Shown here piece after piece: positions 1 through 8,892 of a stretch of 64,000 nt of DNA (position 1 is its first letter; each line of letters begins with the position of its first letter). The notes beneath the pieces are model-generated. The model ran no database searches, was not told the origin of the DNA, and saw only the letters and a program-made list of their open reading frames with translations. Source of the DNA: Chitinophaga sancti (GTDB lineage: Bacteria; Bacteroidota; Bacteroidia; Chitinophagales; Chitinophagaceae); contig NZ_CP139247.1 of assembly GCF_034087045.1 (NCBI RefSeq), positions 4,242,001-4,306,000 of the forward strand. Direction: 5' to 3'. The position numbers and the translations under genes are program-made.

Positions 1-426
1 AATATCAGTCATACTGCCGGGTATCCTGTGTTGACGCATTCAGTGCCTGGGTATCTGGCATTACTACAGTTGGCAAAGTATAATGGGAAAGCTTCCCTGC
101 AGCGGCATTTGGAAAAAGATAGAGATAATTACCTGAAAGGCCGTGCGGCAGATCATAATGAAGAACCGTCTTTGTTGGATGCAGATGAAGAAGCGGCGTA
201 TGTGTATGATGAAAAAGGCGGGGCGGTGTTGTACCAATTGAGTGAAGTGTTGGGGCAGGATGTAATGAATAGTGTGGTAGCGGAGCTTTTGCAGTTGGCA
301 AAGGGGGCAGAGAAGCCGGTGAATGTAATGGATTTTTACCGGTTGTTGGAAGGGAGGGGGGCTGAGAAGGATCGTTCTTTCCTGGATAGAGGTTTCAGGG
401 AGAGAGGAAACTTTAATATGCAATAG
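1..426 (+). CDS. M1-family metallopeptidase, C-terminal part (partial, cut by window edge)
   Basis: The reading frame is open from the first base, so the gene begins upstream of the window; only about 141 C-terminal residues are visible. The segment has the helical C-terminal layout of M1 aminopeptidases that occur fused to or beside ABC-2 permeases in Bacteroidota: a YxALLQLAKYNG-like stretch, a YLKGR motif, then YVYDEKGGAVLYQL followed by LGQDVMNSVV. The catalytic HExxH and distal Glu would lie upstream, so activity cannot be judged. The stop codon lies in the first copy of a short direct repeat, and a strong hairpin terminator follows about 95 bp downstream. A different helical C-terminal domain is possible. 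Confidence 0.5.
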   Translation, partial: NISHTAGYPVLTHSVPGYLALLQLAKYNGKASLQRHLEKDRDNYLKGRAADHNEEPSLLDADEEAAYVYDEKGGAVLYQLSEVLGQDVMNSVVAELLQLAKGAEKPVNVMDFYRLLEGRGAEKDRSFLDRGFRERGNFNMQ

Positions 427-494
427 GTCATGTAAGGTTTTATTAGGATAACAAAGGATCATTCAGTGACCTTTGGCTAGCAATAGGTCATGTA
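421..494. repeat. 14-bp direct repeat spaced exactly 60 bp
   Basis: CAATAGGTCATGTA occurs at 421-434, where it includes the stop codon of the peptidase gene, and again at 481-494. Similar GGATAA-rich sequence follows both copies. A small imperfect hairpin (CAAAGG.TCA / TGACCTTTG, about 453-476) lies between them. This looks like a decayed tandem duplication of the gene end. Confidence 0.5.
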
Positions 495-520
495 GCCACT
501 TTTTGGATAAAAAACCATAA

Positions 521-567
521 GCAGGTTTCAGCGTAACTCCGCGTACGTTGGAACCTGCTCTTTTTTT
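521..567 (+). terminator. Rho-independent terminator after the peptidase gene
   Basis: The arm GCAGGTT (521-527) pairs with AACCTGC (552-558). The stem continues inward through CAGCGTA against TACGTTG with a G-T pair, and the 3' arm is followed by TCTTTTTTT. Position and orientation fit termination of the partial peptidase gene before the MFS gene. Confidence 0.75.
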
Positions 568-592
568 GAAGGGGAACCACCAAAATTCTGAT

Positions 593-600
593 TACCTTCG
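593..600 (+). promoter_or_regulatory. Possible -7 element for the MFS gene
   Basis: TACCTTCG is one base off the Bacteroidota -7 consensus TAnnTTTG and lies 33 bp upstream of the MFS start. A TTTG that might serve as the -33 element (565-568) is 24 bp away, longer than usual. Weak support. Confidence 0.3.
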
Positions 601-632
601 CGCAGAATTTTGCCCTTTAAAATCGCATTCTC

Positions 633-1955
633 TTGTTCTCGCTTTATAAAAAAGCCTACGCTGGCCTTTCGACCTCCACCTGGATACTTGCTGTTGTACT
701 CCTGATCAATCGCTGTGGTGCGATGGTTATCCCATTTATGACAGTGTACCTCACACAGCAGCTACACTTTTCCGTACAACAGGCTGGTTTGGTCATGACC
801 TGCTATGGGATAGGTGGCATTGTCGGTGCTTTTAGCGGCGGGCGGTTATCTGACCGTTATGGCTTTTATCCTGTGCAGTTCTGGAGTTTGCTATTGCAGG
901 GGTTGATCTTTTTAGTATTGGGGCAGATGCATACACTCCTGCAATTCTGTATCTGTATATTTATCCTGAGTGCGGTGGGCGATGCATTTCGTCCGGCCAA
1001 CACAGCTGCTACTGCACACTACAGCAGTCCGGAAAACAGGACAAGGTCTTACTCCCTGAACAGGCTGGCTTCTAACCTGGGTTGGTCCGTAGGGCCGGCA
1101 GTGGGAGGGATAGTGGCAAGTTATAGTTATCACCTGCTTTTTTGGGTAGATGGGTTGACTTGTGTGATCGCTATCATCGTGATGCGGTTGATGATTCCGC
1201 CGGTACATGTAGCGGTAAAAAGACACGAGGGTGAGCATGGTGACATCGTCAACAATAGCAAAACTGATAGAGTTGACAATGGCAAAATTGAACATGTAGA
1301 CAATGGTGAAACTGGGCGCATCACCCAAAGTAGACGGGCCCGTGTAACCCAACCTAAACGCGATAGTGTTTACAAAGACAAAATTTACCTTGCTTTTATC
1401 GCCCTCAGTATAATATTTACCACCGGTTTTTTACAACTCTCCACCATGGTCGCTTTATATTTTAAAGAAGTGCTCCATTTGGAAGAAGCACAGATCGGGA
1501 TGGTATTAGGCATCAACGGTCTGCTTGTCGCTGCTATTGAAATGGTGTTGATCTATAAAATTGAAAATATGAAGCACCCACTGGAATTCATGACCCGTGG
1601 GGTGGCACTTGCCAGCCTGGCATACCTGAGTTTTAATATCCTGCCTGCAGCAGGTTTTGTAAGCATTGTATTCATCGTTTTATTTACTGCAGGCGAGATG
1701 CTGAGTATTCCGTTTATGACAGCCTTCTTTATCAGCAGGAGTGGAGAGCATAACCGCGGACAGTATGCTGCATTGTATACAGTATCATTTGCGGTATCCA
1801 CGATCCTGTCGCCGACTATCGGGTCTGCTACGATCGCCCATTTCGGGTTTAAGGTATGGTGGTATGTAGCAGCAGGTTTTTGTTTGATAGCAGCGGTAGG
1901 GTTTAATTTTTTATACCAGAAGGTGACTGCGAAAAAGGGCAGTTATGCGGTATAA
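633..1955 (+). CDS. MFS transporter
   Basis: A 440-residue polytopic inner-membrane protein of the major facilitator superfamily. Two sets of about six hydrophobic segments flank a long cytoplasmic loop (residues ~190-250). The conserved MFS loop 2-3 motif appears as GGRLSDRYGFYPV near residue 70, and the RP..TAA...Y segment of loop 4-5 resembles drug/H+ antiporters. The loop holds three 8-residue repeats (V-[ND]-N-x-x-x-x-[RH]) that are unusual for the family. The start used is TTG; an in-frame stop lies just upstream and no ATG is available, so TTG at 633 or ATT at 627 are the only options. Substrate unknown. Confidence 0.85.
   Translation: MFSLYKKAYAGLSTSTWILAVVLLINRCGAMVIPFMTVYLTQQLHFSVQQAGLVMTCYGIGGIVGAFSGGRLSDRYGFYPVQFWSLLLQGLIFLVLGQMHTLLQFCICIFILSAVGDAFRPANTAATAHYSSPENRTRSYSLNRLASNLGWSVGPAVGGIVASYSYHLLFWVDGLTCVIAIIVMRLMIPPVHVAVKRHEGEHGDIVNNSKTDRVDNGKIEHVDNGETGRITQSRRARVTQPKRDSVYKDKIYLAFIALSIIFTTGFLQLSTMVALYFKEVLHLEEAQIGMVLGINGLLVAAIEMVLIYKIENMKHPLEFMTRGVALASLAYLSFNILPAAGFVSIVFIVLFTAGEMLSIPFMTAFFISRSGEHNRGQYAALYTVSFAVSTILSPTIGSATIAHFGFKVWWYVAAGFCLIAAVGFNFLYQKVTAKKGSYAV
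1248..1319 (+). repeat. In-frame 24-bp tandem repeat x3 inside the MFS gene
   Basis: Three consecutive 24-bp units (1248-1271, 1272-1295, 1296-1319) each begin GT[CTA][AG]ACAAT. They encode VNNSKTDR, VDNGKIEH and VDNGETGR in the central cytoplasmic loop. The divergence between units shows that the expansion is not recent. Confidence 0.7.
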
Positions 1956-2099
1956 GAGCCTTACATTTTTCATACTTGTTTTGGGTACAACAAATAGAAA
2001 AGAAGTTGCTCTTTCCAGGGCAAATCAGACTACTCGAAAATCAAATTAATTTTGAGTGTAGAAAGCAATATAATCGCTTCTGCATAAGCAAAATCTGCT

Positions 2100-2648
2100 C
2101 TATTCTAACTTCACTTCTCTCACAGTTTCATTCCCGGGCAGATCTACAGCCACGACTATAATTTTACCACCCGGTGGCCGGCTGGCCACCTTGTAATACC
2201 AATCCACGCCGTTCCTGCCTACAACAGCGGCGCCTCTTTCCATTATCACACCATCCGCATCGACTACCCGCACGGTCATTGCGGCTACCCTGAATTCATC
2301 TTTTGCAGTTACCACTACCGTCTCATCTTCGAACCGGATATTTTGTACTTCAGGAGATTTGTAAGCATCCTTCACCGCCATATTATAGGCATTCTGCCCC
2401 GGCCCTGCCAATGACTTATAATAAGCCTTAATAGCCGGATCCAGCAGGATCGCCTTTGCATAAGCCGCGGCTACTTTCATCTTATACCTGGCTGCCAGTT
2501 GCTTTTTCGTTGGCTTATTCTTTGACGGGCCGCGCTTTTGAGCAATGATAATCTGGTCATTCCGTTCGTAAATCGTGAATTGCTTGCCGAGGGTGCCCCG
2601 CACGGCATGAAGGAGTAAATTGTCTTTTACAAGTGCCATAACAAACAT
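2100..2648 (-). CDS. Conserved hypothetical protein, 182 residues
   Basis: Function not recognised. A basic, Lys-rich N-terminal half (MALVKDNLLLHAVRGTLGKQ, then KRGPSKNKPTKKQLAARYKMK) is followed by a helical stretch ending near residue 90. The C-terminal half, from about residue 100, is beta-rich and Ig-like (RFEDETVVVTAKDEFRVAAMTVRVVDADG). Proteins of this layout occur as single genes in many Bacteroidota. There is no signal peptide or membrane segment, so it is probably cytoplasmic. A second ATG at codon 4 (2637-2639) gives the N-terminus MALVKD, which looks more natural. The gene converges with the MFS gene and diverges from the toxin operon. Confidence 0.6.
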   Translation of the reverse strand: MFVMALVKDNLLLHAVRGTLGKQFTIYERNDQIIIAQKRGPSKNKPTKKQLAARYKMKVAAAYAKAILLDPAIKAYYKSLAGPGQNAYNMAVKDAYKSPEVQNIRFEDETVVVTAKDEFRVAAMTVRVVDADGVIMERGAAVVGRNGVDWYYKVASRPPGGKIIVVAVDLPGNETVREVKLE

Positions 2649-3293
2649 TTTGAGGTTACAGGAATAAAAGTAAAATCTTCTCCCGGATTATAGTGCAACT
2701 ATAGCACTAATTGAGTACTAATACATCATTAAAAGGGCACTTCAATATCGATTCGATATTGAAGTGCCCTTTTAATGTACTTATGATGTACTTATAGAAT
2801 TATACTCATGGTATAGCTTCATTAACTAATCGGGCAATGCTGATTGATAATGTATGGTGCAACGCTATCCGGTAAAATTTAAAGTTCATTACAAAACATA
2901 GCCGGGAATTTGAAGAAATCACAAATACCCTGTTTACTACTTATGCTGAAAATAAATAATTGAAAGAAATTAACTATCTGATAATTAATCAATTATCACA
3001 TCAACGTGTTATATGCTGTCAATTTTTTCTACTCTATATTTACATCGTAACCTTGAGTATTGTTGTTGACGTTATATCCCGTTACTGTGAGTAAATACCC
3101 GTGAGCGTCAGAATGCGAAAATTTTACTAATCCCGTAAAAGAATAATCAAATACCCATATATGTGAACTTATTATTCCGTACCAGTACTGAATAACATAT
3201 TCTGTGTTCAGTCATTTCATTTATCCATTTAAGAGGGACTAATTAGCTCCTGCATGGCAGGGGGAAAGGGGTTTATTGTTTAAAATTTTAAAC
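2649..3293. other. Intergenic region between divergent genes
   Basis: No gene is supported in these ~640 bp. The region contains the long palindrome at 2727-2777, and then AT-rich sequence (about 2900-3240) in which the promoter of the eight-gene operon should lie. I found no TAnnTTTG element at convincing spacing. TATATTTA near 3035 is the nearest match but is weak. Confidence 0.5.
2727..2777. repeat. Perfect 25-bp inverted repeat with 1-nt centre
   Basis: Arms 2727-2751 and 2753-2777 are exactly complementary around a single T at 2752, giving a 51-bp near-perfect palindrome. The core GGGCAC...GTGCCC is flanked by A-runs on the left and T-runs on the right, the layout of a bidirectional terminator. 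Outer flanks also share partial symmetry (TACATCA left, TGATGTA right). It lies upstream of genes on both sides, where a terminator is not expected, so an operator, mobile or cruciform role is also possible. Confidence 0.85.
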
Positions 3294-3728
3294 ATGGGAC
3301 GTTTTTTAGTATTTGCATGCCTGCTTGTGTCTGCACACCAGGTCATGGCGCAATCTCCTATGCGCGTAACACCAGATTCCATAAAAGTAACAAATGCCGA
3401 AGTCGTTGTTCGTAATGCTACAAAGGATATTCCCGGGTATCTGTTTAATAACGGAAATGGTACTACGGCATTTAAAATAACAGGGAAAGCTATTCAGTTT
3501 ACAGTTGGTAATGCCGGATTCCCTGCTGCAGGCGATTCTATTTATACCAGCAGTGAGCTTGTTAAAAGAAACGTCAAAGTATGGCGTTATGGCCTGTTAC
3601 AACCTGCTGATAGCTCAAATGGCGTCAGCATCGATACGCTGACAGGCAAGGTCATTTTCCGTCCTGCGCTTACGCTAAAAGAAAGAATATATATAGAAGC
3701 CTTAAATAGTGTAGATCTCTCTTTATAA
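3294..3728 (+). CDS. Small secreted protein, paralogue of the next gene's N-terminal domain
   Basis: A 144-residue protein with a clear Sec signal peptide (MGRFLVFACLLVSAHQVMAQ). The ATG at 3294 is chosen over an upstream TTG because it starts the signal peptide directly. The mature part aligns along its length with residues ~22-150 of the next gene product: both carry x-V-x-PDS[IV]K, then VVRNATKDIPGYLFNNGNG against VLRNNTRDINGFLYNTGNG, and end in a YIEAL motif. It therefore looks like a free-standing copy of one beta-rich domain. No catalytic motif is visible and function is unknown. It is the first gene of the putative operon, 8 bp before the next. Confidence 0.65.
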   Translation: MGRFLVFACLLVSAHQVMAQSPMRVTPDSIKVTNAEVVVRNATKDIPGYLFNNGNGTTAFKITGKAIQFTVGNAGFPAAGDSIYTSSELVKRNVKVWRYGLLQPADSSNGVSIDTLTGKVIFRPALTLKERIYIEALNSVDLSL

Positions 3729-3736
3729 CATTTGTC

Positions 3737-6625
3737 ATGTGTATGCGAAATAAATTGCTGATAATCCCGTTCCTGCTGCTTTCTATTGCAGCTCTTGCCC
3801 AGACTTCACTAAAAGTAGATCCAGACTCTGTCAAGTTTGTTAATACTGAACTTGTATTAAGAAACAATACAAGGGATATAAACGGTTTCCTGTATAATAC
3901 GGGTAATGGAAAAACAGTATTCCGAAAATTAGGAAAAGGAATACAGTTCCGGGTGGGCGCTACAGGCTTCCCGGTAGCTGGTGACAGTATTTATCAGAAT
4001 ACCGCATTGTCCAACTATTTCCTGAAAGTTTTACGCAACGGGTTACTCCAATACAGGGATACTGCGCAAGGCGTAAAAGTAGATGAAACTACGGGTAAGA
4101 TTACATTTTACCCCGTACTACAAACCAATGATGTTATCTATATAGAAGCGCTAACCGGAATCGATTTCTCGCTCAATGGCAGCGCTGCAAATGGTAGTGT
4201 AAGTAACACTGACTCCTTAAAATTAAATGCAGGAATTTTTGATAACGGGAATAAAACTTTCACACTTCGCTGGCTTACAAATGCCAAGTCATTATATATT
4301 GGGCCAAGAATAGTCGGCATAGGATCTTCCACTTTGGCTGGATATGGATTAACTGCACCAGACAGGCTAGGCGATAAAATATTAGCATGGCTGACAAACA
4401 ATACATATGGCGCAGTATGGGAAAACCTCTCTGTAGCAGGCTATTCCAGTACTGATGTGCTGCCTGTTGCTAATGGCGGAGTACTGGGTCATAACATTGA
4501 ATCCGCTTTAACCTCAAACCCGGATTTTATCTTTGTTTCATTGCCTACAAATGATCCCTCTGCAGGCATATCTGTTAATCAGAGTATTGCTAATCTAAAG
4601 AAAGTAGATTCGCTGGCCATTGCAAAGGGAGTTCCCGTATTCTTTGAAACTACCCAACCAAGAACTACCTACAACGAAGCCCAACAGCTCATGCTTAAAC
4701 AGCTGGCCGACAGCATCAGGGCCATCTGGCCCAAACGGTATGTAGAAGGATTTAAAGATGTCGTAGACCCTGCTACCACCGCAGCTATTCTGCCACAATA
4801 TAACAATGGTGATGGTGTACACCTCACAAGCGCCGGTAATCAGTTTATTGCCAATAGCCTGTTCGATAGATGGCTGGATTATTTTCAGCCGGTAAAAACT
4901 GTAAAAAGATACCTGGTCGACTCATCGTTGGATAAGTCTACCTGGTCCCAGTTTACTATAGAAACTGAACCCAATATTGTAAAAAACAACTACGCCCGTT
5001 TTAATGATAACAAACAATATTTCCGCGTCAGGGCTGAGTTAAAGGATGGCACCTATACCTCCTATTCCAATGTTGCCACTTTGGATCAGATTAACAATCC
5101 TACTCTACCCGGTGTGAACGATTACACCTACAGATTATTGATAGACCTGGGAGGTGATGGTCTGACTACCCTCAATGGCTCTAACCAGGTGGATGGTAAA
5201 CCAACGCCATCACCTGATAATGCCGGTAAATACTGGAATAACTGGTATGGAGTAGGCGGTGTAGCCGGGTTTGCAGATAAATCCGCATTCAATGCATTGC
5301 GCACTACTACCAATGAGGCTACTGACATGAGCGTGCAGGTCATTGGATTACCACAGGGTACATTTGGTACCTCTGATACTAAATCCATCAACTATAGCGG
5401 TTTCAATGTCGCTGTTGGGGATTATCCATCTCAGGCTGTGTATGACAATATGTTTATTCATTCTTCTGTCAATCCGGATGGGATTATTATGAGAATAAAA
5501 GGCCTTGCAAAAAACAATACCTATTACATAAAATTATGGGGTGCCAGACTGGATGATGCGTCTACACCAAGAACATTGCAGGCAAAACTGGGATCCGAAA
5601 CATGGACCACTGCTCAATCTGTTGATACCAAATATGCCACCACCGCTACTGGTGAATACAGTCGGGCAGTCACCTTTAATTACATCTCCGGCCTGGATTC
5701 ATTAGATATCAATCTCCGCACAGGCGGCACCAGTACATTTGCACACGTTAGTATCGTTGATATTGGCGTAGTTGGCCCACTGCCACTGATTCCCCAGATA
5801 AAACTGAGAGATACCAGTACAACCGCCAGTACACTCACACTTACTGCGAATCCTATTAATGGAGCAAGTATCGCTTCGTTTAACTGGAGCCAGATTTCAG
5901 GACCTAATACTTCTACCATTGCAGCCACTACCAGTGCTACCGCCAGTATCTCTGGTCTGACCAATGGGACCTTTATATATAGGGTTACCGGTACTGATAC
6001 TTCCGGAAAAGTACTGAGCACGGATGCTACTGTGAAAGTATATCCTGATAATGGTGGCAAAAAGACACTTAGAGTACACTTCAGTAAAACCGCTGTAGCC
6101 AGCATTCCCGGCTGGTTTAATGTGTATGGTCAGGTGGCTGGTACCCATATCATAGCTACCGATACTGTTACTAACTGGACGATTGATAACGTGAGTGATG
6201 CCACCACTTATTGGGCACCATACGCCGGCAATAGCTCATCGAATACAGATGGTTCTACCACAGGGAATAATAGCGGTGTAGTGCCGGATATCGTATTGCA
6301 GGGCCTATGGTATAACTACAGCCTGAAGTATGCAGCTGGCATGGACAACCTGCTCATTAAAGGCCTGAACCCCAGCAAAACCTATACGATCAAATTGTAT
6401 GCTTCCCGCAATACCACTGCTTCTGCCCCAAGATATGGTGCATGGAGAGTAAACGGAGGTGCTGAAATTCTACAAAACGCGCTGGGAAATACAACAGGAG
6501 AAACAACCGTGTCAAGTGTTTCGCCTGATGCCAGTGGTGTGATCAAATTGTCTGTGCATGCACCTACCAGTACCACCTATGGTTCTTTTTCTTACATCAA
6601 TGGTTTAATCGTTCAGGAGAATTAA
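3737..6625 (+). CDS. Secreted multidomain protein with SGNH/GDSL-type hydrolase domain
   Basis: 962 residues, exported (signal peptide MRNKLLIIPFLLLSIAALAQ; the ATG at 3743 may be the true start). Domains: N-terminal domain shared with the preceding gene (~22-150); SGNH-like hydrolase (~190-390) with block I GIGSSTLAG supplying the Ser, a PTND block near 265, and DGVHLTSAG near 358-366 supplying the Asp-His pair; a beta-sandwich repeat (~450-680); a PKD/REJ-like Ig domain (~690-775); and a second beta-sandwich (~780-962) resembling the 450-680 one (WFNVYG..., LL[IK]KGL..., KLYASR...). A carbohydrate or peptidoglycan esterase is plausible from the family, but the substrate is unknown. The gap to the next gene is 10 bp. 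Confidence 0.7.
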   Translation: MCMRNKLLIIPFLLLSIAALAQTSLKVDPDSVKFVNTELVLRNNTRDINGFLYNTGNGKTVFRKLGKGIQFRVGATGFPVAGDSIYQNTALSNYFLKVLRNGLLQYRDTAQGVKVDETTGKITFYPVLQTNDVIYIEALTGIDFSLNGSAANGSVSNTDSLKLNAGIFDNGNKTFTLRWLTNAKSLYIGPRIVGIGSSTLAGYGLTAPDRLGDKILAWLTNNTYGAVWENLSVAGYSSTDVLPVANGGVLGHNIESALTSNPDFIFVSLPTNDPSAGISVNQSIANLKKVDSLAIAKGVPVFFETTQPRTTYNEAQQLMLKQLADSIRAIWPKRYVEGFKDVVDPATTAAILPQYNNGDGVHLTSAGNQFIANSLFDRWLDYFQPVKTVKRYLVDSSLDKSTWSQFTIETEPNIVKNNYARFNDNKQYFRVRAELKDGTYTSYSNVATLDQINNPTLPGVNDYTYRLLIDLGGDGLTTLNGSNQVDGKPTPSPDNAGKYWNNWYGVGGVAGFADKSAFNALRTTTNEATDMSVQVIGLPQGTFGTSDTKSINYSGFNVAVGDYPSQAVYDNMFIHSSVNPDGIIMRIKGLAKNNTYYIKLWGARLDDASTPRTLQAKLGSETWTTAQSVDTKYATTATGEYSRAVTFNYISGLDSLDINLRTGGTSTFAHVSIVDIGVVGPLPLIPQIKLRDTSTTASTLTLTANPINGASIASFNWSQISGPNTSTIAATTSATASISGLTNGTFIYRVTGTDTSGKVLSTDATVKVYPDNGGKKTLRVHFSKTAVASIPGWFNVYGQVAGTHIIATDTVTNWTIDNVSDATTYWAPYAGNSSSNTDGSTTGNNSGVVPDIVLQGLWYNYSLKYAAGMDNLLIKGLNPSKTYTIKLYASRNTTASAPRYGAWRVNGGAEILQNALGNTTGETTVSSVSPDASGVIKLSVHAPTSTTYGSFSYINGLIVQEN

Positions 6626-6635
6626 ATCTTTTCTT

Positions 6636-8888
6636 ATGCATGTGATCCCTAAAGTGGTCAGTCTGCTGGTACTTTTTATTAGTACCTGTGCTATTGCTGC
6701 GGATACCTTACCCGATCCATTGAAAGGGGTCGTATTAAAGCAGGCAGTGATGGACTCATTGAATACGAGATATGCTGGAATACGTCATCAGTTTGTTCCT
6801 GATAGCCTGCCCTTTAGCCGGTTGGGGTTGAACAATCTTCAACCAGGTGCACGTCAGGAATTTATACAATATCTGAATGCCGGCAATGGGAAAGCTGGCA
6901 TTAACCGGATGCAACGAATGTTCACCGGTTTTCATGACAGCCTCAAGCTGGCCGGATTTATTGATAATAAACTAAGGGGGTTCTATGCGCTGAAACCTCA
7001 ATCACCCGTACATCTGCCGGGTATACCCCAGAATAAACTCAAGGGCATCAGCTGGCAAACGATCTATAGCGATACCACGGCTATGTTATCTCCCTGGTGG
7101 AATGAAGGGATCATCCAGGATCAGGTGACTATTGGAAGTATCCCGGTGCAATTTAATTATTCTACTATTTCTGGTTATAACGATGGACTAAAGGATGCGC
7201 AGTTTTTGAAACTGAATTTTGACAAACAGGCCTACCTGGATAAAGTCAATAAACAACTACAGCAATCTTATGACCTCAACAAATATTTCCTCGATGATAT
7301 AGACATCAAAAGCAGCATTCAATCTTACCTGGCTACTGAGCTCTCTGCCTACGATAGTCTGAAAGGACATATATCTCCTGACCAGGTGATGTTTTTGGAT
7401 AGCTCACAATTAGTGAATGCATTACAGCATACCCCACAGGAGTATCAGGAAAAAGTGATGGCACTGAAACAGCAACTGGGGAATGTGAAAGAAATGAACC
7501 AGCTGGCAGGTGCGCAAAAAGCAGCACAGCAGCGTATTGCATCTGTATTACAGCATCCTGAAAATGCATCCCGCATCGCTCCTGATCTACTTAATATGAG
7601 TTCGCTACAGCGATTTATGATGAGTGTGAAAGAATTGAAAGCGGGAAGCATTGGTACCTTGTCAGATGTATTTATGACAGGAGCAGCCGGTTCCTATCTT
7701 AAAAATAACAGGTTTATTATGCTGGCAGCTGGTAAAGCTAACGAATTAGGTATTCAGGATGTGGGCATGCAATCATCTACCGGGAATAGTTCATATGCGA
7801 TGCAATACCTGCGAATGGGGCGTGGTGATGTCGGAGCTAAACAAACCCATGTTTCCGTGCTGAATGCCAATGCAAAGCCCCAGTCGAATAATGGATTTAA
7901 CACGGCTGTTATGAGCAGGAATGTATTCGTTGGATCCATTTCTAAACAATGTGATCTTGGCAGCCTTGGTAAAATTGATATCGACGTTTCAAAATCCTCC
8001 AGCAGTTTTAATGATGCTGCGGCTGTATCAAAATCGGCAGCTTCACACTTTATGGATGATCTCTGGGCAACCGCTTCTATCGGGTTGGCCTACTCCGGAG
8101 ATGTGAGCAAATGGGGGCTTTCACAAAAAGCATATATGAACTATTCAGGGTTAGGCTATGTAAATCCCGGTAGCCCTTTTGGTAGCCGGGGCGTATTGCA
8201 ATATGGTTTGATGTTGCGCCGCAACTGGCTAAAAAACAAAGCCGCCGCCACCGTAAGAATGGATATGCGAAACCAGGCAGTTTCGCCCCTGACGGATGAT
8301 AGACGCAGGAGTCTGCAATTCTCTGCTGACGCCCGTTATCGTTTTACCCGCAAACTGACGATGAGTATGAACCTGCTACAAAATACACTGCGGGAAAATG
8401 GAGTGACCGCATTTCTCAATAGAAAACTCTCCGTCATGTCACAGGCAAATGGCAAAATAGGCGGCATACCGTTTACAAATAATTCTTCTATAGGCATCCA
8501 GCAAATGAATTACCAGGATTTAAAGAGCCTGTTTATAAACCTATCCAGCATGCACACCTTTATGGCAGGACCGGGTATGGTAATAACAAATATCTATTAC
8601 AACAGAGATGTACATGATGCTGCTATTTATAATAACCTTTTAAATATAGATGCAGGTTATCAATACATACTATGGAAAAAAATCTCCTGTGGCAGCGCGC
8701 TTATTTACATGGATAGTAAGGATGTAGTCCGGCAAATAGGATTGCGTCAGCAGGTATCTGCCCAGTTATTCAAACGGTGGAGTCTTGCCCTTTCTGCAGA
8801 TGGCAGGAAGAACCTGAAGAATACGCCTGCCAATTTCTACTATGGCAGATTTAATACGACCACCTCTTTGCATTACCAGATAAACTAG
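6636..8888 (+). CDS. Probable outer-membrane protein, 750 residues
   Basis: Family not recognised. The N-terminus is a Sec signal peptide (MHVIPKVVSLLVLFISTCAIAA). Residues ~60-330 are helical and Gln/Leu-rich with coiled-coil character (e.g. VMALKQQLGNVKEMNQLAG). From about residue 440 the sequence alternates hydrophobic and polar residues in short strands, rich in Tyr, Asn and Arg, and ends ...TTSLHYQIN, which fits an outer-membrane beta-barrel. Its place between secreted proteins and the giant SpvB-like and RHS genes suggests a role in exporting or anchoring them; that is inference only. It starts 10 bp after the preceding stop and is followed 4 bp later by the next gene. Confidence 0.55.
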   Translation: MHVIPKVVSLLVLFISTCAIAADTLPDPLKGVVLKQAVMDSLNTRYAGIRHQFVPDSLPFSRLGLNNLQPGARQEFIQYLNAGNGKAGINRMQRMFTGFHDSLKLAGFIDNKLRGFYALKPQSPVHLPGIPQNKLKGISWQTIYSDTTAMLSPWWNEGIIQDQVTIGSIPVQFNYSTISGYNDGLKDAQFLKLNFDKQAYLDKVNKQLQQSYDLNKYFLDDIDIKSSIQSYLATELSAYDSLKGHISPDQVMFLDSSQLVNALQHTPQEYQEKVMALKQQLGNVKEMNQLAGAQKAAQQRIASVLQHPENASRIAPDLLNMSSLQRFMMSVKELKAGSIGTLSDVFMTGAAGSYLKNNRFIMLAAGKANELGIQDVGMQSSTGNSSYAMQYLRMGRGDVGAKQTHVSVLNANAKPQSNNGFNTAVMSRNVFVGSISKQCDLGSLGKIDIDVSKSSSSFNDAAAVSKSAASHFMDDLWATASIGLAYSGDVSKWGLSQKAYMNYSGLGYVNPGSPFGSRGVLQYGLMLRRNWLKNKAAATVRMDMRNQAVSPLTDDRRRSLQFSADARYRFTRKLTMSMNLLQNTLRENGVTAFLNRKLSVMSQANGKIGGIPFTNNSSIGIQQMNYQDLKSLFINLSSMHTFMAGPGMVITNIYYNRDVHDAAIYNNLLNIDAGYQYILWKKISCGSALIYMDSKDVVRQIGLRQQVSAQLFKRWSLALSADGRKNLKNTPANFYYGRFNTTTSLHYQIN

Positions 8889-8892
8889 CACC

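Noticed and set aside
912..1352. 146-codon minus-strand frame inside the MFS gene
   Set aside because: Shadow of a clear membrane-protein gene.
1976..2161. Short + strand frame between the MFS gene and the 182-residue protein gene
   Set aside because: 61 codons, overlaps the convergent gene, no start context and unnatural composition.
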